Of a stretch of DNA of 35,413 nt, positions 18,450 to 27,152 are shown piece after piece. The notes below the pieces were generated by a model. The model was not told where the DNA came from. It was given only the letters and a program-made list of their open reading frames with translations, and made no database searches. The DNA is from Vulcanimicrobiota bacterium (GTDB lineage: Bacteria > Vulcanimicrobiota > Vulcanimicrobiia > Vulcanimicrobiales > Vulcanimicrobiaceae), in NCBI GenBank assembly GCA_027315505.1, contig DAHUXY010000167.1, positions 1 through 35,413 on the forward strand, given 5' to 3'. How positions within the stretch are numbered: position 1 is the stretch's first letter; each line of letters begins with the position of its first letter. A program made the position numbers and the translations under genes.

Positions 18450-19891
18450 ACGGAACCGCGATCGCCGACCCCACGCATCTCACGCCGCGCCAGATCGTCG
18501 AAGCGCTCGACAAATACATCGTGGGCCAAGCCAAGGCGAAGCGCGCGGTTGCCGTAGCGTTGCGCAATCGCTATCGCCGCACGCGCGTGCGGGAAGATCT
18601 GCGCGAAGAGATCACGCCGAAGAACATCTTGATGATCGGCCCGACCGGCGTCGGCAAAACCGAAATCGCGCGGCGGCTGGCCGGTTTGGTCGGCGCTCCG
18701 TTCGTCAAGGTCGAAGCGACGAAATACACCGAGGTCGGCTACGTCGGCCGCGACGTCGAATCGATGGTCCGCGATCTGGTTGAATCCTCGATACGCACCG
18801 TCGGCGACGAGCGCCGCGCCGAAGTCAAGGATCTTGCCGATAAACACGCCGTCGATCGCATCATCGACATCCTCCATCCGGAGACCGCCCCGCGCGCGCC
18901 GCAGCAGCCCAACCCGTTCGCCGCGACGCTCGGTTCGATTTTCGGAAGCAACTATTCCCAACCGCAACCGCCGCCGCCCGAGCCGCAGCCGGCCGCGCCT
19001 CCGAGCGACGCGCAGCGCATTCGCGAGCAGACGCGCGGGGAGATCGAGCGCGGCTTCTACGACGTGCGTTTGGTCGAAATCGACGTCGAGGAGACGGCGA
19101 GCTTGCCGATCGGCATCATGGGCGGCATGGATCAAGGCGGCGGTGGCGGCGACATCGGCGAGATGCTCGGCGGCATTCTGCCTAAACGCAAGAACAAGAA
19201 GCGCGTGACGGTATTGGAAGCGCGACGGATCTTCGCGCAAGAAGAGGCGAACAAGCTCATCGATATGGACGCCGTCAAACGCGAGGCCCTACGCCGCGCG
19301 GCCGAAGACGGCATCATCTTCATCGACGAGATCGACAAGGTTGCCGGACGCGAGGGCGCGCGCGGTGGACCGGACGTTTCGCGCGAAGGCGTGCAGCGCG
19401 ACATTCTGCCGATCGTGGAAGGCTCGACGGTTACGACCAAGCACGGAACGTTGAAAACCGATCACATCTTGTTCATCGCGGCCGGCGCGTTTCACATGAG
19501 CAAGCCTTCGGATCTGATTCCCGAATTGCAAGGGCGCTTCCCGATCCGCGTCGAGTTGGATTCGCTCACCGCGGAGGACTTCAAAACGATCCTCACCCAG
19601 CCCAAGAACGCGCTGGTGGAGCAATACAAGGCTCTGCTCGCCACCGAAAACGTGACCCTCGATTTTGGAGAAGATGCGATCGAGCAACTCGCGCAATTCG
19701 CGATGCAAGTCAACGAACAGAGCGAGAACATCGGAGCCCGCCGCCTGCACACCGTGCTCGAACGCCTGTTGGAAGAGGTCAGCTTCGCCGCTCCCGAGAG
19801 CGGAGGCACCGTGACGATCGACGCCGCCTTCGTCCGCGCACGCCTGGCCGACGTGGTCGAGAACGCCGATCTCTCGGGGTACATTCTGTAG
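18446..19891 (+). CDS. hslU: ATP-dependent protease ATPase subunit HslU (ClpY)
   Basis: [75 protein letters not shown] overlap with hslV. Confidence 0.97.
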   Translation: MNGTAIADPTHLTPRQIVEALDKYIVGQAKAKRAVAVALRNRYRRTRVREDLREEITPKNILMIGPTGVGKTEIARRLAGLVGAPFVKVEATKYTEVGYVGRDVESMVRDLVESSIRTVGDERRAEVKDLADKHAVDRIIDILHPETAPRAPQQPNPFAATLGSIFGSNYSQPQPPPPEPQPAAPPSDAQRIREQTRGEIERGFYDVRLVEIDVEETASLPIGIMGGMDQGGGGGDIGEMLGGILPKRKNKKRVTVLEARRIFAQEEANKLIDMDAVKREALRRAAEDGIIFIDEIDKVAGREGARGGPDVSREGVQRDILPIVEGSTVTTKHGTLKTDHILFIAAGAFHMSKPSDLIPELQGRFPIRVELDSLTAEDFKTILTQPKNALVEQYKALLATENVTLDFGEDAIEQLAQFAMQVNEQSENIGARRLHTVLERLLEEVSFAAPESGGTVTIDAAFVRARLADVVENADLSGYIL

Positions 19892-19936
19892 CGCGAGTTC
19901 TCACGATACTCTCAGGCATCGATTGCAGGATGGCCG

Positions 19937-19942
19937 TAGAAT
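19937..19942 (+). promoter_or_regulatory. Putative -10 element upstream of the lipoprotein gene
   Basis: TAGAAT, 9 nt, ATG at 19952. Confidence 0.5.
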
Positions 19943-19951
19943 AGGGCTGGT

Positions 19952-20416
19952 ATGAGAACGTCGTTGAATCTTGCTGCGGTCGTCGCGCTCGCCGGGCTCT
20001 CGCTCGCCGCCTGCGGCGGCGGTGGCGGCGGGTCGGTTACGCCCGCGGCACCATGCGTGTTGCCGGCTACGGTGCAGATGATCTATCCCGTCCCGGGCTC
20101 GACCGGCGTGCCGGACAATCCGCAGCAGCTCGTCTTTGCGGAGAGCGCCTATCTGCCGGGCTCGTGGAATGCCTACGTGAACAACGCTAACTCGCTCAGC
20201 GGCGCGATACCGACCGCAGCGACGGTCCATAACATCACGGCCTCGCAGGTGCCGCAGGGCTCGGCCACGCCCAGCCCGTCGCTTGGCACGCCGGTCTACC
20301 AGAGCATCGCGCTGCTCAACGGCTTCGCTGCCGGGCAGAGCATCTACGTCTGGCTGAACGACACGGGGAGCAGTTGCACGCCGTCGGGGCCGGTGGGATC
20401 GTTTACCACGCAATAG
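19952..20416 (+). CDS. Putative lipoprotein of unknown function
   Basis: Signal peptide with lipobox LSLAAC followed by GGGGGGS; no recognised domain. Confidence 0.7.
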   Translation: MRTSLNLAAVVALAGLSLAACGGGGGGSVTPAAPCVLPATVQMIYPVPGSTGVPDNPQQLVFAESAYLPGSWNAYVNNANSLSGAIPTAATVHNITASQVPQGSATPSPSLGTPVYQSIALLNGFAAGQSIYVWLNDTGSSCTPSGPVGSFTTQ

Positions 20417-20469
20417 GGCACCTCGCCCGCATGCCGGGTCAAGTCGTGGCGAGGCTTTCATCGCCGGCG

Positions 20470-20475
20470 TAGAAT
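20470..20475 (+). promoter_or_regulatory. Putative -10 element upstream of def
   Basis: TAGAAT, 9 nt, ATG at 20485. Confidence 0.5.
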
Positions 20476-20484
20476 ACTACGGTC

Positions 20485-21009
20485 ATGCCCTACATTCGTG
20501 AAATCATCGAGGACGGCCACCCGACCCTGCGTAAGGTCGCCAAAAAGGTCGAACCGAGAGAGATTCTCGACCCGCTCTTCCAGCAGTTGATCGACGATAT
20601 GTTCGAGACGATGTACGATGCGCCGGGCGTCGGCCTTGCCGCGCCCCAGGTCGGAATCTCCAAGCGCTTGTTCGTCATGGACATTCAGGACGAGGATCAC
20701 CCGCCCGCGGTGATGATCAATCCCAAGATCGAATTGGCCGAGGAAGAGGTCGAAATGACCGAGGGCTGCCTCTCCGTGCCCGGCAAAGTCGGCGAAATCA
20801 CGCGCTTTCGCCGCTTCGGGTTGAGCGGGCTCGACCGTAACGGCGAAAAGATTCGGATCGAGGGCGAGGATTTGCTGGCGCAGTGTTTGCAGCACGAACT
20901 GGACCATCTCAACGGCGTGCTGTATATCGATAAGGCCCGCAACATCCGGCCGGCCGCGACCGACGAGGAGCGCGAGATCGCGCAAGCCGCGAGTGCGGAA
21001 GCATCGTAA
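20485..21009 (+). CDS. def: Peptide deformylase
   Basis: PDF motifs GVGLAAPQVGISKRLFVMD, EGCLSVPG, QHELDHLNGVLYID. Confidence 0.97.
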   Translation: MPYIREIIEDGHPTLRKVAKKVEPREILDPLFQQLIDDMFETMYDAPGVGLAAPQVGISKRLFVMDIQDEDHPPAVMINPKIELAEEEVEMTEGCLSVPGKVGEITRFRRFGLSGLDRNGEKIRIEGEDLLAQCLQHELDHLNGVLYIDKARNIRPAATDEEREIAQAASAEAS

Positions 21010-21014
21010 TCCGC

Positions 21015-21893
21015 TTGAAAACGCTGTTCTTCGGCACCAGCGAGTTCGCGGTACCGAGCCTGCACGCGCTGGCCGATCGCACCGAGACGGTCGCGGTCGT
21101 AACGCAGCCGGATCGCCCGGCCGGGCGCGGACATAAACTGACCCCCTCGCCGGTGAAAACGGCCGCCCTCGCGCGCGGCCTGCGCGTACTACAGCCCAGC
21201 CGCCTGCGTGACCTGGCAGCGGAGATTTCCGGTGAAGGCATCGAGCTGTTCGCGCTCGCGTCATACGGCCGGATTCTGCCGAAGGCGTTGCTGGACGTTG
21301 CGCCGCTCGGTGCGTTGAACGTGCATCCCTCGCTGCTCCCGGCCTATCGCGGAGCGACGCCGATCCAAACCGCCCTGCGGAACGGCGAGCGTCAAACCGG
21401 CGTGAGCATTATGTTCATGGACGCGGGCATGGATACCGGAGATCTCGCGCTGCAAGAGGCGGTGCAGATCGGTCCGGACGAAACCTATGGCGAACTGCAC
21501 GATCGGCTTGCGCAGATCGGGGCGCGTCTGCTGGGCGAGGCGCTGCAACGCCTACAGTCCCATACTTTGCAACGTCACCCGCAGATCGGAGAGCCCAGCG
21601 TGACTTCCCCCATCCAAAAGAGCGATCTAGCCCTCGATTGGGCCTGGAACGCGCGACGCATCGTCGACGCGGTGCGCGCGTACGCTCCGCAACCGGCGGC
21701 GCGCGCGTCGCTACTGGGAGAGACGGTCAAAGTGCTGCGCGCGCACGTCGCGCACGGCGATGAGGCGGATGCCTTTACCGTTGCGTGCGCCGGCGGCGCG
21801 GTTGCGATCGACGAGGTGGTCGCGCCGAATCGCGGCCGCGAACCGGGCCCCGCGTTTCTCGCGCGGCATCGCGATCGCGTGGTGAACCCGTGA
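21015..21893 (+). CDS. fmt: Methionyl-tRNA formyltransferase
   Basis: FFGTSEFAVPSLHAL, VVTQPDRPAGRGHKLTPSPVK, LNVHPSLLPAYRGATPIQTALRNGERQTGVSIMFMDAGMDTGD; TTG start; follows def. Confidence 0.96.
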   Translation: MKTLFFGTSEFAVPSLHALADRTETVAVVTQPDRPAGRGHKLTPSPVKTAALARGLRVLQPSRLRDLAAEISGEGIELFALASYGRILPKALLDVAPLGALNVHPSLLPAYRGATPIQTALRNGERQTGVSIMFMDAGMDTGDLALQEAVQIGPDETYGELHDRLAQIGARLLGEALQRLQSHTLQRHPQIGEPSVTSPIQKSDLALDWAWNARRIVDAVRAYAPQPAARASLLGETVKVLRAHVAHGDEADAFTVACAGGAVAIDEVVAPNRGREPGPAFLARHRDRVVNP

Positions 21894-23224
21894 ACGCGCG
21901 CGAGACGGCCCTGCACGTCGTCCGCGACGTCTTTCCGGCGGTGGCCGGGAGCGAGCGCGGCGCCCAGGACGCGATGGAGTATCGTTCGCGCAAGGCGCAA
22001 CTCGACGCGCGCGATCGCGCGTTTGCTACCGAGCTCGCGTACGGCGCCATCAAAATGCGCCGGACGCTCGATTTTTATTTGGAGCCTTTTATCGGCGAGC
22101 GGCCGCAGCCGCCGCCGCCGGCGATCCACGAGATCCTGCGCTTGGCGCTCTACGAGTTGGTGTTTACTCGCGCCGACGAGCATGCGACGGTGTTCGAATT
22201 CGTCAACCTCGCCAAAAAGTACGGACACCGCGGGGTAGCAAACCTCGTCAATGCGGTGCTGCGCGGGTTTTTGCGCGACCGCCCGCCGGCGCCCTCGCGC
22301 GCGTCGTTCGATTCCGAGGACGAGTATTTCGGGGTCGCGTATTCGCTGCCGACGTGGCTCGTCAAGCAGTGGCGAGCGGTCTTCGGCGATGCGATGCTCG
22401 AATCGATCTGCGCCGCCGTGAACGATCCGGCTCGCAGCGCGATCACCGCGAACCCGCTGCTGATCTCGCGGGATGCGCTGGTGGCGCGCCTGATCGAAAG
22501 CGGGGTTGCGGCCGAGCCCTCCCCCTACGTCGAGGAGTCGGTACTGCTGAGCGACGCCTCGTATGCGACCCGTAACGAGTCGCAGGCCCAGGGCCGCTGG
22601 TGGACGCAGTCCGAGAGCTCGGCCATGCCGGCGGCCATTCTTCACCCGCACGCCGCGGAAGCGGTACTCGACGTGTGTAGCGGCCGCGGCAACAAGGCCT
22701 TGCAGCTCGGTAGCCGGCTCGCCGGAGAAGGCACGCTGCTGTGCGTGGAACGCGATCAGCGCAAGGCTACCGTGCTCGAGCGCCGGCTTGAGACGGCCGG
22801 GATCGCCGCGGGCATCATCGTCGGCGACGCGACCGGGCCGATTCTGGGGGCGAGCCAGCGCTTCGACCGCATCCTTCTGGATGCGCCCTGCTCCGGGACC
22901 GGCGTAGTGGGACGCCACCCCGAGGCACGTTGGAAGAAGCAGCTCGGCGATGGCGAACGCCTAGCCCATACCCAGCGCGCCCTCCTCGATGCCTGCTCGT
23001 CGCATGCCTTCGAGGGAGGTGCCTTGGTCTATGCGGTCTGCTCCACGGATCCGCGCGAAACCACCGAGGTGGTGAACGCGTTCCTGGAGCGTCATCACTT
23101 CGAGCGCGGGCTGATTCCGGGTGTTTTCGAACCGTTTCTGTCGGGCTTGGGCGACGTCGTCGTTCCACCCGGCATAGGCGGCCGCGACGGCTTCTACATC
23201 GCACGTTTGGAGCGAGCGTCATAG
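21890..23224 (+). CDS. rsmB: 16S rRNA (cytosine-C5) methyltransferase RsmB (NusB-like domain plus methyltransferase)
   Basis: NusB-like N-terminus and MTase motifs VLDVCSGRGNKALQL, ILLDAPCSGTGVVGRHPEARW, VYAVCSTDPRE. GTG 21890 overlaps the fmt stop. Confidence 0.93.
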   Translation: MNARETALHVVRDVFPAVAGSERGAQDAMEYRSRKAQLDARDRAFATELAYGAIKMRRTLDFYLEPFIGERPQPPPPAIHEILRLALYELVFTRADEHATVFEFVNLAKKYGHRGVANLVNAVLRGFLRDRPPAPSRASFDSEDEYFGVAYSLPTWLVKQWRAVFGDAMLESICAAVNDPARSAITANPLLISRDALVARLIESGVAAEPSPYVEESVLLSDASYATRNESQAQGRWWTQSESSAMPAAILHPHAAEAVLDVCSGRGNKALQLGSRLAGEGTLLCVERDQRKATVLERRLETAGIAAGIIVGDATGPILGASQRFDRILLDAPCSGTGVVGRHPEARWKKQLGDGERLAHTQRALLDACSSHAFEGGALVYAVCSTDPRETTEVVNAFLERHHFERGLIPGVFEPFLSGLGDVVVPPGIGGRDGFYIARLERAS

Positions 23225-23234
23225 GCAAGAGAGC

Positions 23235-23936
23235 ATGAGTTGGTTTGCGCGGATCGAGCAGGCGTGCGCCGCCTTCATCGAGCGCACGTTTGCGAGGTCT
23301 TTTCCGAGCGATCTCGATCCGGCACAGGTAGCGCGGAAACTGGTCTCAACGATGGAAGCACGAACGCGCGGCGACGAAGGGCACCTGCTTGCGCCCGGGT
23401 CGTACGTCGTCTACGTGCATCCGGAGGACTTCGAACGCCTGGCCGACCATCGAGCCTACCTCGAGCGGGAATGGGCCGAGTTGCTGCGCGACATGGCGGC
23501 GCGAGTGGGCGTGTATTTTTACGACGGCGGCCCGAAGGTTTCAATGGAGGGGCGCGCAAGCGTCCCGATGGGTGCGGTCGACGTAATCGTTGCGAGCGAC
23601 GTAACCACCGCGATTAAACCATCGCCGCCCCGGGGAGCGTCGCTACGCTTTCACCTGCGGATGCTCAAAGGTGTTCCGGCGTACGGCGTCTATTTGATCG
23701 AGGGGAGGGCGAACGTGGGAAGAAGTGACGATAGCGACATCTTTCTCGTCGATCCGAGCGTCTCTCGCGCGCATGCGATCGTGGAGATGGACGGCGACAC
23801 CCCGGTCGTTCGAGATCTCGAATCGACGAACGGGACCTTCGTGAACGGCGAACGCGTGGGCAAACGTCGTTTGATGCCGGGAGACGTCCTCGGCTTCGGC
23901 AACACCCAGATGCGGCTGGAGACGCTGGGCGAGTGA
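23235..23936 (+). CDS. FhaA-like protein: DUF3662 plus C-terminal FHA domain
   Basis: MSWFARIEQACAAFIERTFARSFPSDLDPAQVARKLVSTMEARTR (FhaA N-terminal type) and FHA core VGRSDDSDIFLVDPSVSRAHAIVEMDGDTPVVRDLESTNGTFVNGERV. Confidence 0.9.
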   Translation: MSWFARIEQACAAFIERTFARSFPSDLDPAQVARKLVSTMEARTRGDEGHLLAPGSYVVYVHPEDFERLADHRAYLEREWAELLRDMAARVGVYFYDGGPKVSMEGRASVPMGAVDVIVASDVTTAIKPSPPRGASLRFHLRMLKGVPAYGVYLIEGRANVGRSDDSDIFLVDPSVSRAHAIVEMDGDTPVVRDLESTNGTFVNGERVGKRRLMPGDVLGFGNTQMRLETLGE

Positions 23937-24355
23937 ACTTCGCGGCGCAGATGCGGATCGGATCGCTTGAGATCTCGGCCGCGCTGATGGCGGTCGCTGC
24001 AATTGCGGCTGTTCCGCGCCGGCGGATCGCATCGGAGATCGGCGCCATCGCGCCGATGCGCGTGCGCTTTCGCGCAATCGAGTTCGGCAAGCCGCGCTCG
24101 CTCGAGGCCGTATGCCCGATCGTGGTCGGACGTAGCCCGGAGGCCGGGCTCGTTCTCGCGGATTCTGAGGTGAGCCGGCGGCACGCGCGCTTCGAAACCG
24201 ATCGAGGAGCGGTCTTCGTGCGCGACTTGCAGAGCCGCAACGGGACGTTTCTCAACGGGCGCCGTTTGAGCGATGCCATCGAAGTGCGCGTCGGAGACGC
24301 GATCGACGGCGGCACGACGCGCGTGGGCGTCGAGGATATTTCACCGTGGACGTAG
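23933..24355 (+). CDS. FHA-domain membrane protein (FhaB-like)
   Basis: N-terminal hydrophobic segment and FHA core VVGRSPEAGLVLADSEVSRRHARFETDRGAVFVRDLQSRNGTFLNGRRL; overlaps the fhaA stop. Confidence 0.88.
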   Translation: MNFAAQMRIGSLEISAALMAVAAIAAVPRRRIASEIGAIAPMRVRFRAIEFGKPRSLEAVCPIVVGRSPEAGLVLADSEVSRRHARFETDRGAVFVRDLQSRNGTFLNGRRLSDAIEVRVGDAIDGGTTRVGVEDISPWT

Positions 24356-25095
24356 CGATACGCGGGGATCGCGCGGGGTGCTTGACGATGCAACTCGCGG
24401 AACACACCTGGCTGTTCGCCGTTGCCGCCGGCTTCGGCAGCATCGACGGACAACCCAGCGCGCCCGCGGCGCTGGCGCGCATGCGAGCGGAGGGGGAGCG
24501 GCGCGTGCGCGGCGAGCGTTTCCGTCGAGCGATCGATCGCCCCGCGGCGGCGTCCAACGCGTTGTTGAGCATACTGGCTCGGGTCAACGCCGATCTGTTC
24601 GCGCGCAGTGCGGCCCACGCCGATTACGTGACGGCGGGCTGCTCGATGACCGCCGTGCTGGTGGTACGCGGGCGCGGCTATGTGGTTCACGCCGGAGGGA
24701 CCGCCGCATATCTCGCGCACGATGGCAGCGTCCGCGCGTTAACCGCGGACGATTCCTTTGAGGACGTCCCGCAGCCGCTTCTAGCGCGAGCGTTGGGAAC
24801 CAGCCCGAACCTTGACGTCTGCGTTTCACATTTCGCGCTGCAGCCCGGCGACGTTGTCGTGCTGGTGGCGCACCGGGTGCGAGGCGACATCGATCGCGAA
24901 CGGCTGATCGCGCACGTCGAGCGCGCCGCGGCGAACGAGCACCTGCTGGTGGTGCGATTCGACGATACCGACCGCGAAGAATTCGGCGCGCCGGCGAGGC
25001 TGCAAGGCCGCGCCCCGTCCGTCATGCGGTGGCTCGTACGCTGCATCGCGACGCTCGCGACGCTGGCCCTGGCCGGGACGGGGTGGCTACGCTGA
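24346..25095 (+). CDS. PP2C (PstP)-like fold protein, predicted catalytically inactive
   Basis: Position-by-position resemblance to PstP with key motifs replaced: ALADGMGG -> AVAAGFGS, HIGDSRGYL -> HAGGTAAYL, LLCSDGLSD -> VLVAHRVRG, GPDNVTVVV -> ANEHLLVVR. C-terminal TM. Location fhaA-fhaB-X-ftsW/rodA matches pstP. Confidence 0.72.
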   Translation: MDVAIRGDRAGCLTMQLAEHTWLFAVAAGFGSIDGQPSAPAALARMRAEGERRVRGERFRRAIDRPAAASNALLSILARVNADLFARSAAHADYVTAGCSMTAVLVVRGRGYVVHAGGTAAYLAHDGSVRALTADDSFEDVPQPLLARALGTSPNLDVCVSHFALQPGDVVVLVAHRVRGDIDRERLIAHVERAAANEHLLVVRFDDTDREEFGAPARLQGRAPSVMRWLVRCIATLATLALAGTGWLR

Positions 25096-26333
25096 CGCTC
25101 GTTTCGCGACGCGTCCTGCCGATGGTGGCCGCGCTCCTCGTGAGCGCGATGATGCTGCGCTTTGCTCCGCCGCAGACCCTCGGGCCGCCATGGCTCTTGG
25201 GAGCGCTCGCGGCGCTGGCCCTTGCCTGGGTCGTTCTGGCGCCGATGCAGACGAAGCGAGACGACGTACTGCCGGCCCTGGCGATCGTGCTTTGCGCGCT
25301 CGGATTGACGTTGGTGGCTCGCGTTTCACCGCAATTGGCGCTCAAACAACAATGGTGGCTGCTCGTCTCCCTCGCCATCGCCATCGCGGCCGGCCCCGCA
25401 TGCACGAACGTGCGCCGCCTGGCCTCGTACAAATATCTCTGGGTATTGGGCTCGCTGATTCTCTTCGTGCTGTTGGTGGTCTTCGGGCAAGAGGTCAACG
25501 GTGCGAAACTGTGGATCACCATCGGGCCGGTGCACTACGAGCCGATCGAACTGATCAAAATCTTCATCGTGTTCTTCCTCGCAGCATATCTGGCGGAGAC
25601 TGCGGACGTGATTGCCGCCGCGCGGCCGTGGTCGTTGCGCGCCAATCTCAAATACCTGGGCCCGCTCTTTATCGGGTGGGGTGCATCCATGGCCATTCTC
25701 GTCTTGCAGCGAGATCTCGGGATGGCCGCGTTGCTGCTCGCAACGTTTGCCACGCTGCTCTACGTTGCGACCCGGCGCATCGATATCGTCGTGTTCGGGA
25801 TGGCGGTCTTCGCCATTGCCGCGTTTTGGGCGATGCATCATTTTCCGTACGTTCAAACGCGCGTTGCCGTGTGGCTCGATCCTTTCTCGTCGCCGCTGGG
25901 TGCGGGATATCAATCTTCACAGGGCTATTACGCGCTTGCGGCAGGCGGCTTGTTCGGCACCGGCTATCGGCTCGGCCACCCCGGTTTCATTCCGGACGTA
26001 GCGACGGACTATATCTACGCGGCGTTCTCCGAAGAGTTCGGCTGGATCGGCGCCGTCGTCATCCTCACCACGTTTCTGGGCATGGTGCGCAGGATGCTTG
26101 CGGTCGCGATGGAGCAGCCGGATTTGTATGCCAAGCTCCTCGCGACCGGGCTCGGCGCGACGATGGGATTTCAAGTCTTCATTATCGTGGGCGGCGTTAT
26201 CGGCGTGTTCCCGCTCACCGGCATCACCTTGCCGTTTATTTCGTACGGGGGGAGCTCGCTGGTAGCAAACTTCCTGTTGGTTTCGCTGGTGTGGGCGATG
26301 AGCGGCCGCGTCGCCGCGCGCAGGAATGCGTAA
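25083..26333 (+). CDS. SEDS-family peptidoglycan glycosyltransferase (FtsW/RodA/SpoVE)
   Basis: GQEVNGAKLWITIGPVHYEPIELIKIFIVFFLAAYLAE, LQRDLGMAALLL, YQSSQGYYALAAGGLFGTGYRLG, TDYIYAAFSEEFGWIG, TGITLPFISYGGSSLVANFLLVSLVWAM. GTG 25083 proposed start. Confidence 0.94.
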   Translation: MATLTLVSRRVLPMVAALLVSAMMLRFAPPQTLGPPWLLGALAALALAWVVLAPMQTKRDDVLPALAIVLCALGLTLVARVSPQLALKQQWWLLVSLAIAIAAGPACTNVRRLASYKYLWVLGSLILFVLLVVFGQEVNGAKLWITIGPVHYEPIELIKIFIVFFLAAYLAETADVIAAARPWSLRANLKYLGPLFIGWGASMAILVLQRDLGMAALLLATFATLLYVATRRIDIVVFGMAVFAIAAFWAMHHFPYVQTRVAVWLDPFSSPLGAGYQSSQGYYALAAGGLFGTGYRLGHPGFIPDVATDYIYAAFSEEFGWIGAVVILTTFLGMVRRMLAVAMEQPDLYAKLLATGLGATMGFQVFIIVGGVIGVFPLTGITLPFISYGGSSLVANFLLVSLVWAMSGRVAARRNA

Positions 26334-27093
26334 TTGGTTCTGGAGTTCCCTCATCGCGCTGTCGCTGGTAGCGATCGTGGCGGGGTATCTCAGCGGTAGC
26401 GGGGCCGCTCGCCCGCCGTCGGCGGTCGTGCGCGGCGCGGCCCGCACGGTGCCGCCGCGGCGCCCGCGCATTCACGAGATTGCGGTGCGCGATCTGTTCT
26501 CCCGCGACGCCGTCGAGATCGGGCATCCGCTGATGGCGCGGGTTGGACGGCGGCCCCAGCGCTTGAGCATCGTGGTCGGGCTGTGCGGGCAGTCGGTTGC
26601 GGTGGAATCGGGCTTCCTCGGCTTGGGTGTGCCGTTGGCCTTCGATCTCGATCCCCATGCCGCCCAAGCCGCAGCGTTCGCCGGCGATATCCGCGCGGCG
26701 GGGGACCCCCTGTACGTGCATCTCCAGCGTCCGCCGAGCGCGGGCGAACTGGCAGCGCTGCGCGCGCAACTCGGGCCCTTCGACGGCATTGCTTCACGGC
26801 GGCCGGCCGGGATGGCCGCAGCCTTGGCCGGGCAGGGGCTGGCCTTCTTCGACGAACGGGGCGACGCCGGCGCGGGCCCTTTCCGAGCCGGCGGAATCGC
26901 CTTCGTGCAGCGGGACATGACCGTCGACGATCGGGAGCAACGGCCGTACATCGCCTATATGCTGCGCCGGGCCGCCGAGCGCTCCGAATACGAAGGAGCG
27001 ACGGTGACGTTGATGCGTCCGACGCCCACCTCGCTTGCCGCGCTGGTGGGGTTTTTGCGCGAAAGCAACGCGGACATCGTCGCCTCGCGCTAG
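26326..27093 (+). CDS. Divergent polysaccharide deacetylase (YibQ/DUF610)-like protein, predicted catalytically inactive
   Basis: N-terminal TM. YibQ-like layout: LSIVVGLCG (for LAIVIDDFG), GDPLYVHLQRP (for GHEVLIHLPM), LAFFDERG (for LYFLDS), FVQRDMTVDDREQRPYIAYMLRRAAERSEYEGATVTLMRPTPTSLAAL (for KRKVFLDD...IAIGHPHPATVRVL). Confidence 0.6.
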   Translation: MRNWFWSSLIALSLVAIVAGYLSGSGAARPPSAVVRGAARTVPPRRPRIHEIAVRDLFSRDAVEIGHPLMARVGRRPQRLSIVVGLCGQSVAVESGFLGLGVPLAFDLDPHAAQAAAFAGDIRAAGDPLYVHLQRPPSAGELAALRAQLGPFDGIASRRPAGMAAALAGQGLAFFDERGDAGAGPFRAGGIAFVQRDMTVDDREQRPYIAYMLRRAAERSEYEGATVTLMRPTPTSLAALVGFLRESNADIVASR

Positions 27094-27152
27094 AAGTAGT
27101 AAGCTAGCGAACCGGGTGCGCATGGAACGGCCTTGCGGAAAGGCGCATATCG

